A model generated the notes under the pieces. That model worked only from the letters and a program-made list of their open reading frames with translations. It did no database searches and was not told the DNA's origin. Below are positions 50,735 to 59,972 of a stretch of DNA of 64,000 nt, piece by piece (the first letter of the stretch is position 1; each line of letters begins with the position of its first letter). Origin of the DNA: Moheibacter stercoris (lineage in GTDB: Bacteria; Bacteroidota; Bacteroidia; Flavobacteriales; Weeksellaceae); assembly GCF_040545805.1 (NCBI RefSeq), contig NZ_JBEPMO010000001.1, positions 382,673-446,672 on the forward strand, in the 5' to 3' direction. A program made the position numbers and the translations under genes.

Positions 50735-52240
50735 ATGAATCATACAGTTTACGGAATAGATCATTGGTCAATTTCCGATGCGATTGCCATTGCAAAAGGC
50801 GAATTGAAAGCAACTCATAACGAAGTTTCCAAAGAAAAATTAGCCAAATCGGCGCAAAATGTTCAAGCCATTGTCGATTCGGGTGCGACAGTTTACGGTG
50901 TCAGTACCGGATTTGGGCCTTTGTGTGATACCAAAATTTCCAAAGAAGATACCCGAAAACTTCAGGAAAACTTATTGATCAGTCACGCTGTGGGTGTGGG
51001 AAATCCCATCAAGAAAGAAATTTCCAAACTGATGTTGATTTCTAAATTGCACGCTTTGGCAAAAGGTTTCTCAGGAATTTCCATTCCGACTTTTGAACGA
51101 ATTTTATGGTTCTTGGAAAACGATGTCATTCCAGTTGTTCCCGAACAAGGTTCTGTAGGAGCTTCGGGCGATTTGGCGCCGCTTTCGCATTTATTTTTAC
51201 CCTTGTTGGGCGAAGGTGAAGTTTGGTTCAAAGACGAAATCAAACCAACTCGTGAAGTCTTGAATCAATTTGGATTGGAACCGATTGAATTGCAAGCCAA
51301 AGAAGGATTAGGATTGATCAACGGAACCCAATTCATCTTGGCGCACGCATTATTCGGATTGGACAAAATGAAGTATTTATTGGATTTGGCCGATGTGATT
51401 GGTTCGATGAGTTTGGAAGCTTATTCGGGATTGAAATCTCCTTTTATGGCCGAATTACACGAAGTTCGTCCGTATGAAGGAACCAAATTGGTCGCAGCCA
51501 GAATTCGTAAAATCTTAGAAGGTTCCGAAATCATTGACAACAACGATTTCCCAAGAGTGCAAGATCCCTATTCGCTTCGTTGTATGCCACAAGTGCACGG
51601 TGCTTCGCGAAACGCTTGGATGCATTTGCGCGATATGGCCGAAATCGAATTGAATTCCGTGACCGATAATCCGATTGTTCTAGACGAAAAAACCGCGATC
51701 AGCGGAGGAAATTTCCACGGTCAACCGCTCGCGATGGTTTTGGATTATGCAACCGTTGCAGCAGCGGAATTGGGAAATATTTCAGACAGAAGACAATATT
51801 TATTGCTCGAAGGAAAACACGGTTTACCGAAATTATTGACCGCAAGTTCCGGCTTGAATTCCGGGTTTATGATTCCACAATATACATCAGCCGCTTTGGT
51901 GACCGAGAACAAAACCCTTTGTTTTCCGGCTTCGGCAGATTCGGTTCCGACTTCTTTAGGGCAGGAAGATCACGTTTCAATGGGAAGCATTTCCGGACGA
52001 AAATTCAACCAAGTATTGACTAATTTGGAACGAATTTTAGCCATCGAATTGATGTATGCTTGTCAAGGATTGGAATTCAGACGACCATTGAAAACAAGTC
52101 CAGTTTTGGAAGAAGTTTTTACAGCCGTTCGTGAAGTTTGTCCGAAATTAGAAGATGATCGATTGATCGGAAAAGATATCAATGCAATTATTGAATTGAT
52201 TCAGGGTGAGAGGTTGAAAGAAATAATTTCGAAAATATAA
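50735..52240 (+). CDS. hutH: Histidine ammonia-lyase
   Basis: Deaminates histidine to urocanate, the first step of histidine degradation. The Ala-Ser-Gly triad that forms the MIO cofactor is at residues 143-145 in GSVGASGDLAPLSH. GVSTGFG and LINGTQ, and later DNPIV and GNFHGQPLA, are the other conserved blocks. The length of 501 fits. An open frame begins at a TTG nine codons upstream, but the family N-terminus and the promoter both favour the ATG at 50735. hutU follows after 81 bases; hutI and hutG are not in the window. Confidence 0.97.
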   Translation: MNHTVYGIDHWSISDAIAIAKGELKATHNEVSKEKLAKSAQNVQAIVDSGATVYGVSTGFGPLCDTKISKEDTRKLQENLLISHAVGVGNPIKKEISKLMLISKLHALAKGFSGISIPTFERILWFLENDVIPVVPEQGSVGASGDLAPLSHLFLPLLGEGEVWFKDEIKPTREVLNQFGLEPIELQAKEGLGLINGTQFILAHALFGLDKMKYLLDLADVIGSMSLEAYSGLKSPFMAELHEVRPYEGTKLVAARIRKILEGSEIIDNNDFPRVQDPYSLRCMPQVHGASRNAWMHLRDMAEIELNSVTDNPIVLDEKTAISGGNFHGQPLAMVLDYATVAAAELGNISDRRQYLLLEGKHGLPKLLTASSGLNSGFMIPQYTSAALVTENKTLCFPASADSVPTSLGQEDHVSMGSISGRKFNQVLTNLERILAIELMYACQGLEFRRPLKTSPVLEEVFTAVREVCPKLEDDRLIGKDINAIIELIQGERLKEIISKI

Positions 52241-52250
52241 AACTCAAAAG

Positions 52251-52261
52251 CCTTGTCAAGG
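52251..52261. repeat. Short palindrome between hutH and hutU
   Basis: CCTTG-T-CAAGG is a perfect inverted repeat with a one-base centre. It shares the TTGTCAAGG or CCCTGTCA core with the palindromes at 19144, 38716 and 8731. The rest of the gap is AATCTNA-type low-complexity sequence. Confidence 0.5.
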
Positions 52262-52321
52262 AGATTATCGGACGAATTTTAATCTGAAATCTAATGTCTC
52301 AAATCTAAAATCTATTTAAAA

Positions 52322-54301
52322 ATGACATTCCAACAACAAATACAACAAGGAATTCCGGCGAGTCTTCCTGCTAAAAAATACAGAGATCCAAACGTTAGTC
52401 ATGCGCCGAAGCGAAAAGAAATTTTGACCAATGAGGAAAAGAAATTGGCATTGAAAAATGCTTTACGCTATTTCGAACCGAAGCATCACGCTGAATTAAT
52501 ACCCGAATTCAAAGAAGAATTGGAAAATTACGGTCGCATTTATATGTACCGATTGATGCCCGATTACAAAATCTATGCACGTCCAATCGAGGAATATCCG
52601 GGTAAATCCCAACAAGCCAAAGCGATTCAATTGATGATTCAAAACAATTTGGATCATGCAGTCGCGCAACATCCTGAAGAATTAATTACCTATGGTGGAA
52701 ATGGTGCTGTGTTCCAGAACTGGGCACAATACCTGTTGACGATGAAATATTTGTCGGAAATGACCGATGAACAAACTTTGGTGATGTATTCGGGTCATCC
52801 GATGGGATTATTTCCTTCGCATAAAAACGCACCGAGAGTTGTTGTGACAAACGGTATGGTGATTCCGAATTATTCCCAACCCGACGATTGGGAGAAAATG
52901 AATGCTTTGGGCGTTTCCCAATACGGACAAATGACGGCCGGAAGTTATATGTACATCGGTCCGCAAGGAATCGTTCATGGAACGACAATAACAGTTCTGA
53001 ACGGTTGCCGAAAAATTGATTCCAAAGGAACTGCCGGAAAATTATTTGTCACCGCAGGTTTAGGTGGAATGTCGGGAGCGCAGCCTAAAGCGGGAAATAT
53101 TGCAGGAGTTGTTTCGGTAACGGCGGAAGTCAATCCTGCAGCGACTTGGAAACGCCACGAACAGGGTTGGGTGGACGAAGTGATTTCCGATTTGGATGAA
53201 TTGGTTGCCCGAGTTCGCAAAGCCAAAGAAAATAACGAAGTGGTTTCGATTGCTTATGATGGAAATGTGGTCGAAGTTTGGGAGAAATTTGATGAGGAAA
53301 ATGTTTACATCGATTTAGGTTCGGATCAAACTTCTTTGCATAATCCTTGGGCGGGTGGTTATTATCCGGTGGGATTGACCTTTGAAGAAGCCAACGAAAT
53401 GATGGCAAACAATCCAGAATTATTCAAAGAAAAAGTACAAGAATCGTTAAGAAGACATGCTGCAGCTGTCAATAAACACACCGCAAAAGGAACCTATTTC
53501 TTCGATTATGGAAATGCCTTTTTGTTAGAAGCATCGCGCGCGGGAGCCGATGTGATGGCAGAAAACGGCATCGATTTCAAATATCCAAGTTATGTACAAG
53601 ACATTATGGGGCCGATGTGTTTCGACTATGGTTTCGGGCCTTTCCGTTGGGTTTGTACTTCTGGAAAACCAGAAGATTTACAAAAAACCGACGAAATCGC
53701 TTGCCAAGTTTTAGAAGAAATTATGCAAAATTCACCTGCCGAAATTCAACAGCAAATGCAAGACAATATTACTTGGATCAAGGGTGCGCAAGAAAATAAA
53801 TTGGTGGTAGGTTCGCAAGCTCGAATTTTGTATGCGGATGCTGAAGGCCGAATCAAAATCGCGAAAGCCTTTAACGATGCGATTGCGCGTGGAAAAATTG
53901 GTCCGGTTGTATTAGGTCGTGATCACCACGATGTTTCCGGAACGGATTCTCCATTCCGTGAGACTTCCAATATTTACGATGGTTCAAAATTTACAGCCGA
54001 TATGGCGATTCACAACGTGATTGGCGATAGTTTCCGTGGCGCAACTTGGGTTTCGATTCACAATGGAGGTGGAGTAGGTTGGGGCGAAGTCATCAACGGC
54101 GGATTCGGTATGTTGTTGGACGGAAGTTCAGATGCCGAACAACGACTAAAATCGATGTTGCATTGGGACGTAAACAATGGAATTGCGCGTCGCTCTTGGG
54201 CTAGAAATGAAGAAGCAATTTTCGCCATCAAACGTGCGATGGAAGAGGAACCTTTGTTGAAAGTTACTTTGCCGAATTTGGTCGATGAAAATTTGTTGTA
54301 A
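52322..54301 (+). CDS. hutU: Urocanate hydratase
   Basis: Adds water to urocanate to give imidazolonepropionate, using tightly bound NAD. The core blocks are YGGNGAVFQNWAQY, MYSGHPMGLFPS, GLGGMSGAQPKAGNIAG (the NAD site), and DHHDVSGTDSPFRETSN with the metal- and substrate-region histidines near the end. At 659 residues it is about 100 longer than the Pseudomonas enzyme, with the extra length spread in the first and central parts. I believe this is a long form common in Bacteroidota and some others. It follows hutH in the same operon. Confidence 0.95.
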   Translation: MTFQQQIQQGIPASLPAKKYRDPNVSHAPKRKEILTNEEKKLALKNALRYFEPKHHAELIPEFKEELENYGRIYMYRLMPDYKIYARPIEEYPGKSQQAKAIQLMIQNNLDHAVAQHPEELITYGGNGAVFQNWAQYLLTMKYLSEMTDEQTLVMYSGHPMGLFPSHKNAPRVVVTNGMVIPNYSQPDDWEKMNALGVSQYGQMTAGSYMYIGPQGIVHGTTITVLNGCRKIDSKGTAGKLFVTAGLGGMSGAQPKAGNIAGVVSVTAEVNPAATWKRHEQGWVDEVISDLDELVARVRKAKENNEVVSIAYDGNVVEVWEKFDEENVYIDLGSDQTSLHNPWAGGYYPVGLTFEEANEMMANNPELFKEKVQESLRRHAAAVNKHTAKGTYFFDYGNAFLLEASRAGADVMAENGIDFKYPSYVQDIMGPMCFDYGFGPFRWVCTSGKPEDLQKTDEIACQVLEEIMQNSPAEIQQQMQDNITWIKGAQENKLVVGSQARILYADAEGRIKIAKAFNDAIARGKIGPVVLGRDHHDVSGTDSPFRETSNIYDGSKFTADMAIHNVIGDSFRGATWVSIHNGGGVGWGEVINGGFGMLLDGSSDAEQRLKSMLHWDVNNGIARRSWARNEEAIFAIKRAMEEEPLLKVTLPNLVDENLL

Positions 54302-54317
54302 ATCTAATTAACTAAAT

Positions 54318-54812
54318 ATGAAAAAACTTGCATTTGTTTTAATGTTTATTCCTTTCTTGGCTTTTGCCCAAGTAGCGGAAGCTCCATCTGGAAAAATTGA
54401 GTTAGGAGATAAGAGAAAAAACTTTTTTATCAAAGACGGTGAAGGTTTTAATTTAAATCAATATAAAGAGGTTTTTAGTAATGAGGAGGCGATTTACCGA
54501 GTTGAAAGGGCAAGGACAAATAAAAATATAGCGTCAGTTTTAACCTATTCGGGTTCAGTAATTTTAGGATTAGGAGTTGGTGTAACTATTTATTCAAAAT
54601 CCAAAGATGGTAATGTCTATGGATATATTTTGGGATTTACCAGCGTAGGATTTGGAACTGGATTACTACTTTCCAGCATTCCTTTATGGATGGGGTATTC
54701 CAAAAACATCAAAAAAGCAGTGGATATCGAAAACGGAACTTCTGAAACTGCAGTTTCCGAATTGAAATTAAAGGTTAATGGTGATGGATTTGGATTGGCT
54801 TATCAGTTTTAA
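54318..54812 (+). CDS. Exported membrane protein of unknown function
   Basis: The 164-residue protein has a signal peptide (LAFVLMFIPFLAFAQ) and a charged, soluble stretch (LGDKRKNFFIKDGEGF, about 28-75). Two hydrophobic segments follow at about 78-96 and 103-125 (TYSGSVILGLGVGVTIYS, GYILGFTSVGFGTGLLLSSI), then a short tail ending LAYQF. Glycine-rich paired segments of this kind recur in small Bacteroidota envelope proteins. I recognise no family. It lies 16 bases after hutU and ends at a terminator, so it shares the hut transcript, though a role in histidine use is not evident. Confidence 0.6.
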   Translation: MKKLAFVLMFIPFLAFAQVAEAPSGKIELGDKRKNFFIKDGEGFNLNQYKEVFSNEEAIYRVERARTNKNIASVLTYSGSVILGLGVGVTIYSKSKDGNVYGYILGFTSVGFGTGLLLSSIPLWMGYSKNIKKAVDIENGTSETAVSELKLKVNGDGFGLAYQF

Positions 54813-54837
54813 GAAGGAACAAATCATAATAAATCAT

Positions 54838-54867
54838 AAAAGCCAATCTTTATCGGATTGGCTTTTT
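54838..54867. terminator. Bidirectional terminator at the end of the hut transcript
   Basis: AAAAGCCAATC, a 7-base loop and GATTGGCTTTTTT form a perfect stem with a T-run, between the convergent hut-side and ABC transporter genes. Confidence 0.92.
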
Positions 54868-54886
54868 TATTTTTTATTATTCTATT

Positions 54887-55582
54887 TTAAACCGCAAAGA
54901 ATTTCTCCAATTCTTTGAGAGTTTCTTCAGATGTTTGGATGTCTTTCACCAATTCGCCTTTGTTGAGGGCAATAATTCGATCGGAAACTTCTACGGTATG
55001 GTTCAAATCGTGACTGGAAACCAAAATCGTTTTCTCTTTGTTCAAAGTCAAATCCTTGATGAGGTTTTTCAAACGGATTTGAGTCGTAGGATCTAAATTC
55101 GCAAAAGGCTCATCCAAAATGATGATTTCAGGATCGCCGATCAAAGCGGCAATGATTCCGACTTTCTTTTGATTTCCTTTGGACAAATCGCGTAAATACT
55201 TACGTTTGCCAAGGATTTCATCGTTGAAAAAATCGGCATATTGTTGCAAAAACGCATCGACGCTCGCTTTGTTTTGTCCGCGTAATTCGCCGATGAAATA
55301 GAAATATTCCTCTGGTGTTAAATAACCGATTAAAAAACTTTCATCAATAAAAGCTGACGTAAACTTTTTCCAATCTTCGCTTTCGTGGACTTTGATTCCG
55401 TTCAAAAGAATTTCGCCAGTGGTAGGTTCAATCAAATCCAACATCAAACTAAACAAAGTGGTTTTTCCGGCTCCGTTGTTTCCAACAAGACCGATGCTTT
55501 CGCCTTTGTTGATGGTGATTTCGCCCAAATTTAAAACTTGAACGTTGTTGTAAGCTTTGGATATATGTTTGATTTCAATCAT
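54887..55582 (-). CDS. ABC transporter ATP-binding protein
   Basis: This 231-residue ATPase shows Walker A VGNNGAGKTTL (about 34-44), a modified signature LSKGNQKKV in place of LSGGQ, Walker B IIILDEP, D-loop NLDP, and the switch histidine in VSSHD. Its length and the early DESFLIGYLTPEEYFYFIG segment fit exporters of the ABC-2/antibiotic type. It follows the permease gene (55600-57081) with 17 bases between them, so the two form one transporter. The substrate is unknown. Confidence 0.92.
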   Translation of the reverse strand: MIEIKHISKAYNNVQVLNLGEITINKGESIGLVGNNGAGKTTLFSLMLDLIEPTTGEILLNGIKVHESEDWKKFTSAFIDESFLIGYLTPEEYFYFIGELRGQNKASVDAFLQQYADFFNDEILGKRKYLRDLSKGNQKKVGIIAALIGDPEIIILDEPFANLDPTTQIRLKNLIKDLTLNKEKTILVSSHDLNHTVEVSDRIIALNKGELVKDIQTSEETLKELEKFFAV

Positions 55583-55599
55583 TTCAATTCAATTTTAAA

Positions 55600-57081
55600 T
55601 TAAGCATTTTGTTGTTTAAATCCGTTAAGTGCGGCGTGTTTGCGTGACTTGTAAGCCGCGATGATAAATTGCATCAGCCAATTCCTCAAACTAAAGCCAA
55701 TAACGCCTAAAATCGCGATTATAGCTGTTGCAAGGTAAAAGTTTCCTGCGTAGTTGAAGATGGTCCAAATCAGTACCGGAACACCAATCAACGGAAGAAT
55801 GATTATCCATTGCATAATGCCGGTTCCTTGGTAATTGGAAAATTGGCTTTTGTCTAAATCAATTCGTTTTTTATTGAACGAACCCGCAAAAAGAATCACC
55901 GGAACATTGACCCCTAAATTGTAAATCGCACAAGCGATGTTGAGCAATATGATGTTCGGATCGAAAAATCCGTACGGTAAAGTCAAAAGTGTCATCACTA
56001 CAATCGAAAAATTCATCAAGGAAATTTTGGAGTGCAGGTACAATTTCATCGGGATGTTTTGGCTCATCATCATCGAATAATAACTCGAATCCCAAGCCGG
56101 AATGAATTGTCCGAAATTGATCATAAAAATTCCCGTCATAAATAGTCCGGCAAATACCCACATCGGCGAGAAATCGTACATATCTTGGGTATAGAAAAAC
56201 AATCCATAAGCCGCGAAAAACAAGGTCATATACACGACGGTTTTTGGACGTTTGTTTCGCCAAATCAGTTTCATGTCCAATTGCATAAAAGGAGCCACTT
56301 TTCCAAATCGGTTGGTCCAAGACAAATCGGTATCGTCAAAACTTTGGGATTCTGTTTTTAAATAGGCATCTAAATAGAAGTTTTCGATTAAATTTTTCTG
56401 ATTCAATTTAAACAAAAGGAAAACCAAAGCCAAAGGAATCAAGGCCCAGAAAGGTTGTAGAAGCAATTGATCAAATAGATTTCCGACGAATTTTGTGGAT
56501 GAAAACACCTCGAAATATTCCAATCCGTACAAGATTGCTACTGATCCGAAGAAAAGAATGAAGAGTTTTTTGCTGTCCAAAATTTTCTTTTCGATGTAAA
56601 TGTTCAGAAAGTTAGCAATCAAAACCAATGATAAAATCGCTACTGTCCAACCCAAAATTTGAAACCATTGAAATTCCGATTGAAATAGACTGACCATTGC
56701 AAATGGAACGATGAAAATAGGCGTCATCAGGTTGAAGAAAGAGAATATGCTTTTGGTCAAGATGAAATTCACCAAAGTGCTTCGCTTGATATTTTGAATC
56801 AGAAATGGTTTGATGTTGAGGATCGGAATTTTTTGCATCATATAGCGCACCATCAATTCCATCACAAACCAAATCAACACATATTGATTAACCACTTGCA
56901 AAGGTTCCGCTGTTGGCATCAATTCCTTGATCAGAAAATGCAATCCAATTCCTAAAAACAAAAGACTAAAAATACCGTAAATGGCAAAAAGACCCACGAA
57001 AATTTTCAAGGCGATTTCCTTCCCTAAAGTTGCCGATCGGAAAAAAGATTTCCATTCCAGTGAAAGTAATTTTAAAAACAT
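55600..57081 (-). CDS. ABC transporter permease, DUF5687 family
   Basis: This 493-residue integral membrane protein has about 12 hydrophobic segments in two halves with a central soluble stretch (around 235-275, containing SFDDTDLSWTNRFGKVAPFMQLDMKLIWRNKRP). The start LSLEWKSFFRSATLGKEIALK and the WRNKRP block are what I associate with DUF5687, permeases of Bacteroidota exporters. The frame is open for 30 codons upstream, but the upstream part is not membrane-like and MFLKLLSLEWK is the natural start. The ATPase gene follows, and tRNA-Asp lies upstream. Confidence 0.82.
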   Translation of the reverse strand: MFLKLLSLEWKSFFRSATLGKEIALKIFVGLFAIYGIFSLLFLGIGLHFLIKELMPTAEPLQVVNQYVLIWFVMELMVRYMMQKIPILNIKPFLIQNIKRSTLVNFILTKSIFSFFNLMTPIFIVPFAMVSLFQSEFQWFQILGWTVAILSLVLIANFLNIYIEKKILDSKKLFILFFGSVAILYGLEYFEVFSSTKFVGNLFDQLLLQPFWALIPLALVFLLFKLNQKNLIENFYLDAYLKTESQSFDDTDLSWTNRFGKVAPFMQLDMKLIWRNKRPKTVVYMTLFFAAYGLFFYTQDMYDFSPMWVFAGLFMTGIFMINFGQFIPAWDSSYYSMMMSQNIPMKLYLHSKISLMNFSIVVMTLLTLPYGFFDPNIILLNIACAIYNLGVNVPVILFAGSFNKKRIDLDKSQFSNYQGTGIMQWIIILPLIGVPVLIWTIFNYAGNFYLATAIIAILGVIGFSLRNWLMQFIIAAYKSRKHAALNGFKQQNA

Positions 57082-57182
57082 AGGATTGAAACGTTTCTTT
57101 AGTAGTAGCAAAAAAATGGGAAGAGTTACAGATGTTTCAACTTTTAAATTGATTGCCTTGAAAAGATCCATTTAACATAAAC

Positions 57183-57214
57183 AAAAAAAGCACCTCAATT
57201 CTGAAGTGCTTTTT
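57183..57214 (-). terminator. tRNA-Asp terminator
   Basis: On the minus strand AAAGCACTTC, a short loop and GAGGTGCTTT (one wobble) are followed by a T-run, directly after the tRNA 3' end. Confidence 0.85.
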
Positions 57215-57215
57215 G

Positions 57216-57289
57216 CGATCCGGACGGGACTCGAACCCGCGACCACCTGCGTGACAGGCAGGTATTCTAACCAACTGAACTACCGGATC
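57216..57289 (-). tRNA. tRNA-Asp (GTC)
   Basis: The minus strand folds as a cloverleaf: acceptor GATCCGG / CCGGATC, D arm with AGTTGGTTAGA, anticodon stem CCTGC / GCAGG around loop CTGTCAC giving anticodon GTC, and T arm GCGGGTTCGAGTCCCGT. The discriminator is G, as normal for Asp, and CCA is not encoded. Confidence 0.97.
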
Positions 57290-57303
57290 AGTGATTTGGT
57301 TTG

Positions 57304-57333
57304 CAAATATACGTCGAAAATCATTCCATGCAA
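57304..57333 (-). promoter_or_regulatory. Complete tRNA-Asp promoter
   Basis: On the minus strand TTG (57331-57333), 19 bases, TATATTTG (57304-57311), followed by C. This is a full consensus match 14 bases before the mature tRNA end. Confidence 0.8.
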
Positions 57334-57601
57334 ATTATTGAGCAAAAAATTTTTAAAAAATTGCAAATTAATTTGAAACCCGCTGTGAGTCAAGGTTGTT
57401 TAAAAATCAATTTTATTTAATTTTTTTGAGCATTCTTTGGATCTCTATTTGAATTTTAATTTTTCGCATCAAATTCCTAGCCTCAATTCAGGAAATTTTT
57501 CAACGATTTGATAAAAGATAGTGGGTTTAATACAAATTCCAACTAAAATTTTGCAAGTATAGATGTAGGTACTGTTGGAAATTCAATGGAAAATTTAGTA
57601 C
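57334..57601. other. AT-rich gap upstream of tRNA-Asp
   Basis: Apart from the tRNA promoter and the ppiD terminator at its two ends I see no gene, repeat or palindrome in this stretch. Confidence 0.4.
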
Positions 57602-57636
57602 AAAAAAAAATCCGAAACTTTTCAGCTCCGGATTTT
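57602..57636 (-). terminator. ppiD terminator
   Basis: On the minus strand AAAATCCG and CGGATTTT enclose a partly paired loop and are followed by a run of T, 21 bases after the stop. Confidence 0.85.
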
Positions 57637-57657
57637 CCTTTCGATAATTTGTTCTAA

Positions 57658-59850
57658 TTATTGTACAAATTGACGATCTAATTTCTCACTTCTTGTGTCT
57701 TCAATGTCTGCAGACATCATCAAGGAATGTAAGAATTGTTGGTTCAAGGTTTGTTTTGCCGTATTGGTTAATTGGTCAACCAAGAAGGTTGCGTCTTCAA
57801 CTTTTGGAGCTTCAGAGATCGCATTTACTTTTACGACATAAATTCCAGCATTTCCAGCAATAGCTTTTGACGTAGCGCCTGGTTTCAATCCAAATGCAGC
57901 ACCTGCTACTTTTGGCTCTGAGCCTTTATCCATTAAGGCAGCAGCTCCAAACGTAATGGATCCTGTTCCTTTGGTTGCTCCATATTTCGATACAAATCCG
58001 TCAACAGAAGGTGTTCCCAATTGTTTGTTGATTTCTGCCGCTAATTTTTCTTTGATGATGATAGGTTCAACTTCTTCTCTTACAGATTTAGCAGAAGCCA
58101 ATCCTTTTTCTGATTTAGAAGTCAAATACACGATGATTTGATCTTCTTTTTCCGTTGTAAATAAGAAAGAGCTTCCTGGTTTTGTATCCTTCGCAAATGC
58201 CCATTTTAAGATGTCATTGTCTTTGTCATTTCCAAATCCAGTAGAAGGATCTACAATCGGCTGCATGCTGTATCGAGTCATGTTGTCTGCCGTGTTATAG
58301 TTAAATCCTTTTTGTTGCGCCAAATTCGCAAATTCATTCAAAGATTTTCCTTGAACGTCTTGTGCAAACGTACGAGCATCTTTGAAGTTTTTGTCAGAGG
58401 TTCCTTGAGAAGCCTTGATTTCTTTGATGATGTTGGCAAACTGATATCCCGTTTGGTTTTTCACTCCATCGATTTTGATGATATGGAAACCAAATTTTGA
58501 TTCCGTTACACCGATTTCTCCAACTTTATGCGTATTCAAGAATTGCAAATATTCTTGAGCAATTCCTTGAGAAGCTTTGTAGGTCCAACCAATGTTACCA
58601 TTTTTAACTTTGGATCCTAAATCTTCTGAATATTGATTCACCAATGAAACAAAGTTTCCAGCATTTGCTTTAGCTGCGATACTGTCTGCCATTGCTTGAG
58701 CTTCTGCACGAGTTCTCGTAATAGCAGGATTGTTAGCGGCAACTTCTGTTCCTTTATACGAAATCAAGATATGACTTGAATTGATAGAGTCAGCAATTTC
58801 TTTTGATTTTGAAACTTTTACCAATTGGTAAGAGTTTCCAACTTTGAAAGGACCTCCAATTTGACCAACTGATGCGTTTCTCAAGAATTCTGCATAGTCT
58901 TGTGGCAATTGTGAACCAAATTGTTCGATGTCTTTTTTCGTGATATACTGACTCATGAATGGACCATCTGAGTATTTCGATACGTAGATAGAGTCATTGG
59001 TAGCCGAAGCAAAAGATGGAATTGTGTCCGTTACATTGTTCACTGCGTCATGAGAAACCGTATTGGTTAAATATTTTTTGATGTCATTCAACGCGGCAGC
59101 TTCGTCTTCTGCAGAAGCTTGAGCTGGGAAATATACATAACTCAAATCAACAGTTGCTTCGCTTTCATAAAATTTTGGAAATCTTTTCACATACGCATTG
59201 ATTTCATCATCTGTTACAGTGATGTTGAATTTTTTCTTCAAATCATCGTAAGACATAAATGCATATTCAATAGTAGAATTTTGGATATTGCTCACTTGTT
59301 GGAATTCCGCTTCTTTCTTAGTTGTAGCGACACCCATAGAGATCAAATCCATATATTTTTGACTCAAGATGTTTGGCTTCATGTTTTCAAACGTCATCAT
59401 GAAATTTTGGTAAGCTTGACCTGCACCTTGAACACCTTGTTCTGCTTGACCTTTTAATTGACCAATTTGGGTTTTTAATTCTTGGGCATCAGCCATTCCA
59501 TATTGTCTAGCCATGAAATTCCAAATTTCATCTTCGCTCACTTCCAATCCAGCTTTTTCAGCATGTGATTGAATAAGTTTTTGTGAAACTAATGAATTCC
59601 AAACTTGTTGTGAAATTTGGTTTTGAGACATGCCCTGGTTATTTCCCATTGCATTTTGTGCATTGATAAATTCTGCGATCGATATCGACTCGCCGTTTAC
59701 ATTTCCAACCTCATTTGGATCGCCTGTAAATACGCGTTTCAATACGGAATTCTCACTGAATAAATCTCCTGCCAAAAATGCCACCATGGCTACACCGATC
59801 ACTACGATCAAAAGCCAGGTTTGTTTGCGAATTGCTCCTAAAATTGCCAT
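57658..59850 (-). CDS. ppiD: Peptidyl-prolyl isomerase, PpiD/SurA type
   Basis: PpiD-like chaperones help exported proteins, especially outer-membrane proteins, fold in the periplasm. This 730-residue protein has an N-terminal membrane anchor (about 11-30, WLLIVVIGVAMVAFLAG). The SurA_N-type helical domain follows (VGNVNGESISIAEFINAQN), then a parvulin domain with SSHILISYKGT, VNQYSEDLGSKVKNGNIGW and VTESKFGFHIIKIDGVKN. A further repeat-like region ends the chain. It is followed on the same strand by nothing before the terminator; upstream in the same direction lie lptC and a beta-barrel gene. The cluster is concerned with envelope building. Confidence 0.93.
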   Translation of the reverse strand: MAILGAIRKQTWLLIVVIGVAMVAFLAGDLFSENSVLKRVFTGDPNEVGNVNGESISIAEFINAQNAMGNNQGMSQNQISQQVWNSLVSQKLIQSHAEKAGLEVSEDEIWNFMARQYGMADAQELKTQIGQLKGQAEQGVQGAGQAYQNFMMTFENMKPNILSQKYMDLISMGVATTKKEAEFQQVSNIQNSTIEYAFMSYDDLKKKFNITVTDDEINAYVKRFPKFYESEATVDLSYVYFPAQASAEDEAAALNDIKKYLTNTVSHDAVNNVTDTIPSFASATNDSIYVSKYSDGPFMSQYITKKDIEQFGSQLPQDYAEFLRNASVGQIGGPFKVGNSYQLVKVSKSKEIADSINSSHILISYKGTEVAANNPAITRTRAEAQAMADSIAAKANAGNFVSLVNQYSEDLGSKVKNGNIGWTYKASQGIAQEYLQFLNTHKVGEIGVTESKFGFHIIKIDGVKNQTGYQFANIIKEIKASQGTSDKNFKDARTFAQDVQGKSLNEFANLAQQKGFNYNTADNMTRYSMQPIVDPSTGFGNDKDNDILKWAFAKDTKPGSSFLFTTEKEDQIIVYLTSKSEKGLASAKSVREEVEPIIIKEKLAAEINKQLGTPSVDGFVSKYGATKGTGSITFGAAALMDKGSEPKVAGAAFGLKPGATSKAIAGNAGIYVVKVNAISEAPKVEDATFLVDQLTNTAKQTLNQQFLHSLMMSADIEDTRSEKLDRQFVQ

Positions 59851-59972
59851 TATCTTGTGTCTTTAAATAAAAATTTATGGTTGGCGAAATTACAATAATT
59901 ATATCAATTTGAAAATCTGAAGCCTATAAATTTTGAAAATGAAGCTTTTAAAATGATTTTCAAAGAGAAATC

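Noticed and set aside
53130..53408. 92-codon frame antisense to hutU
   Set aside because: Shadow of a certain urocanate hydratase gene, with no family features.
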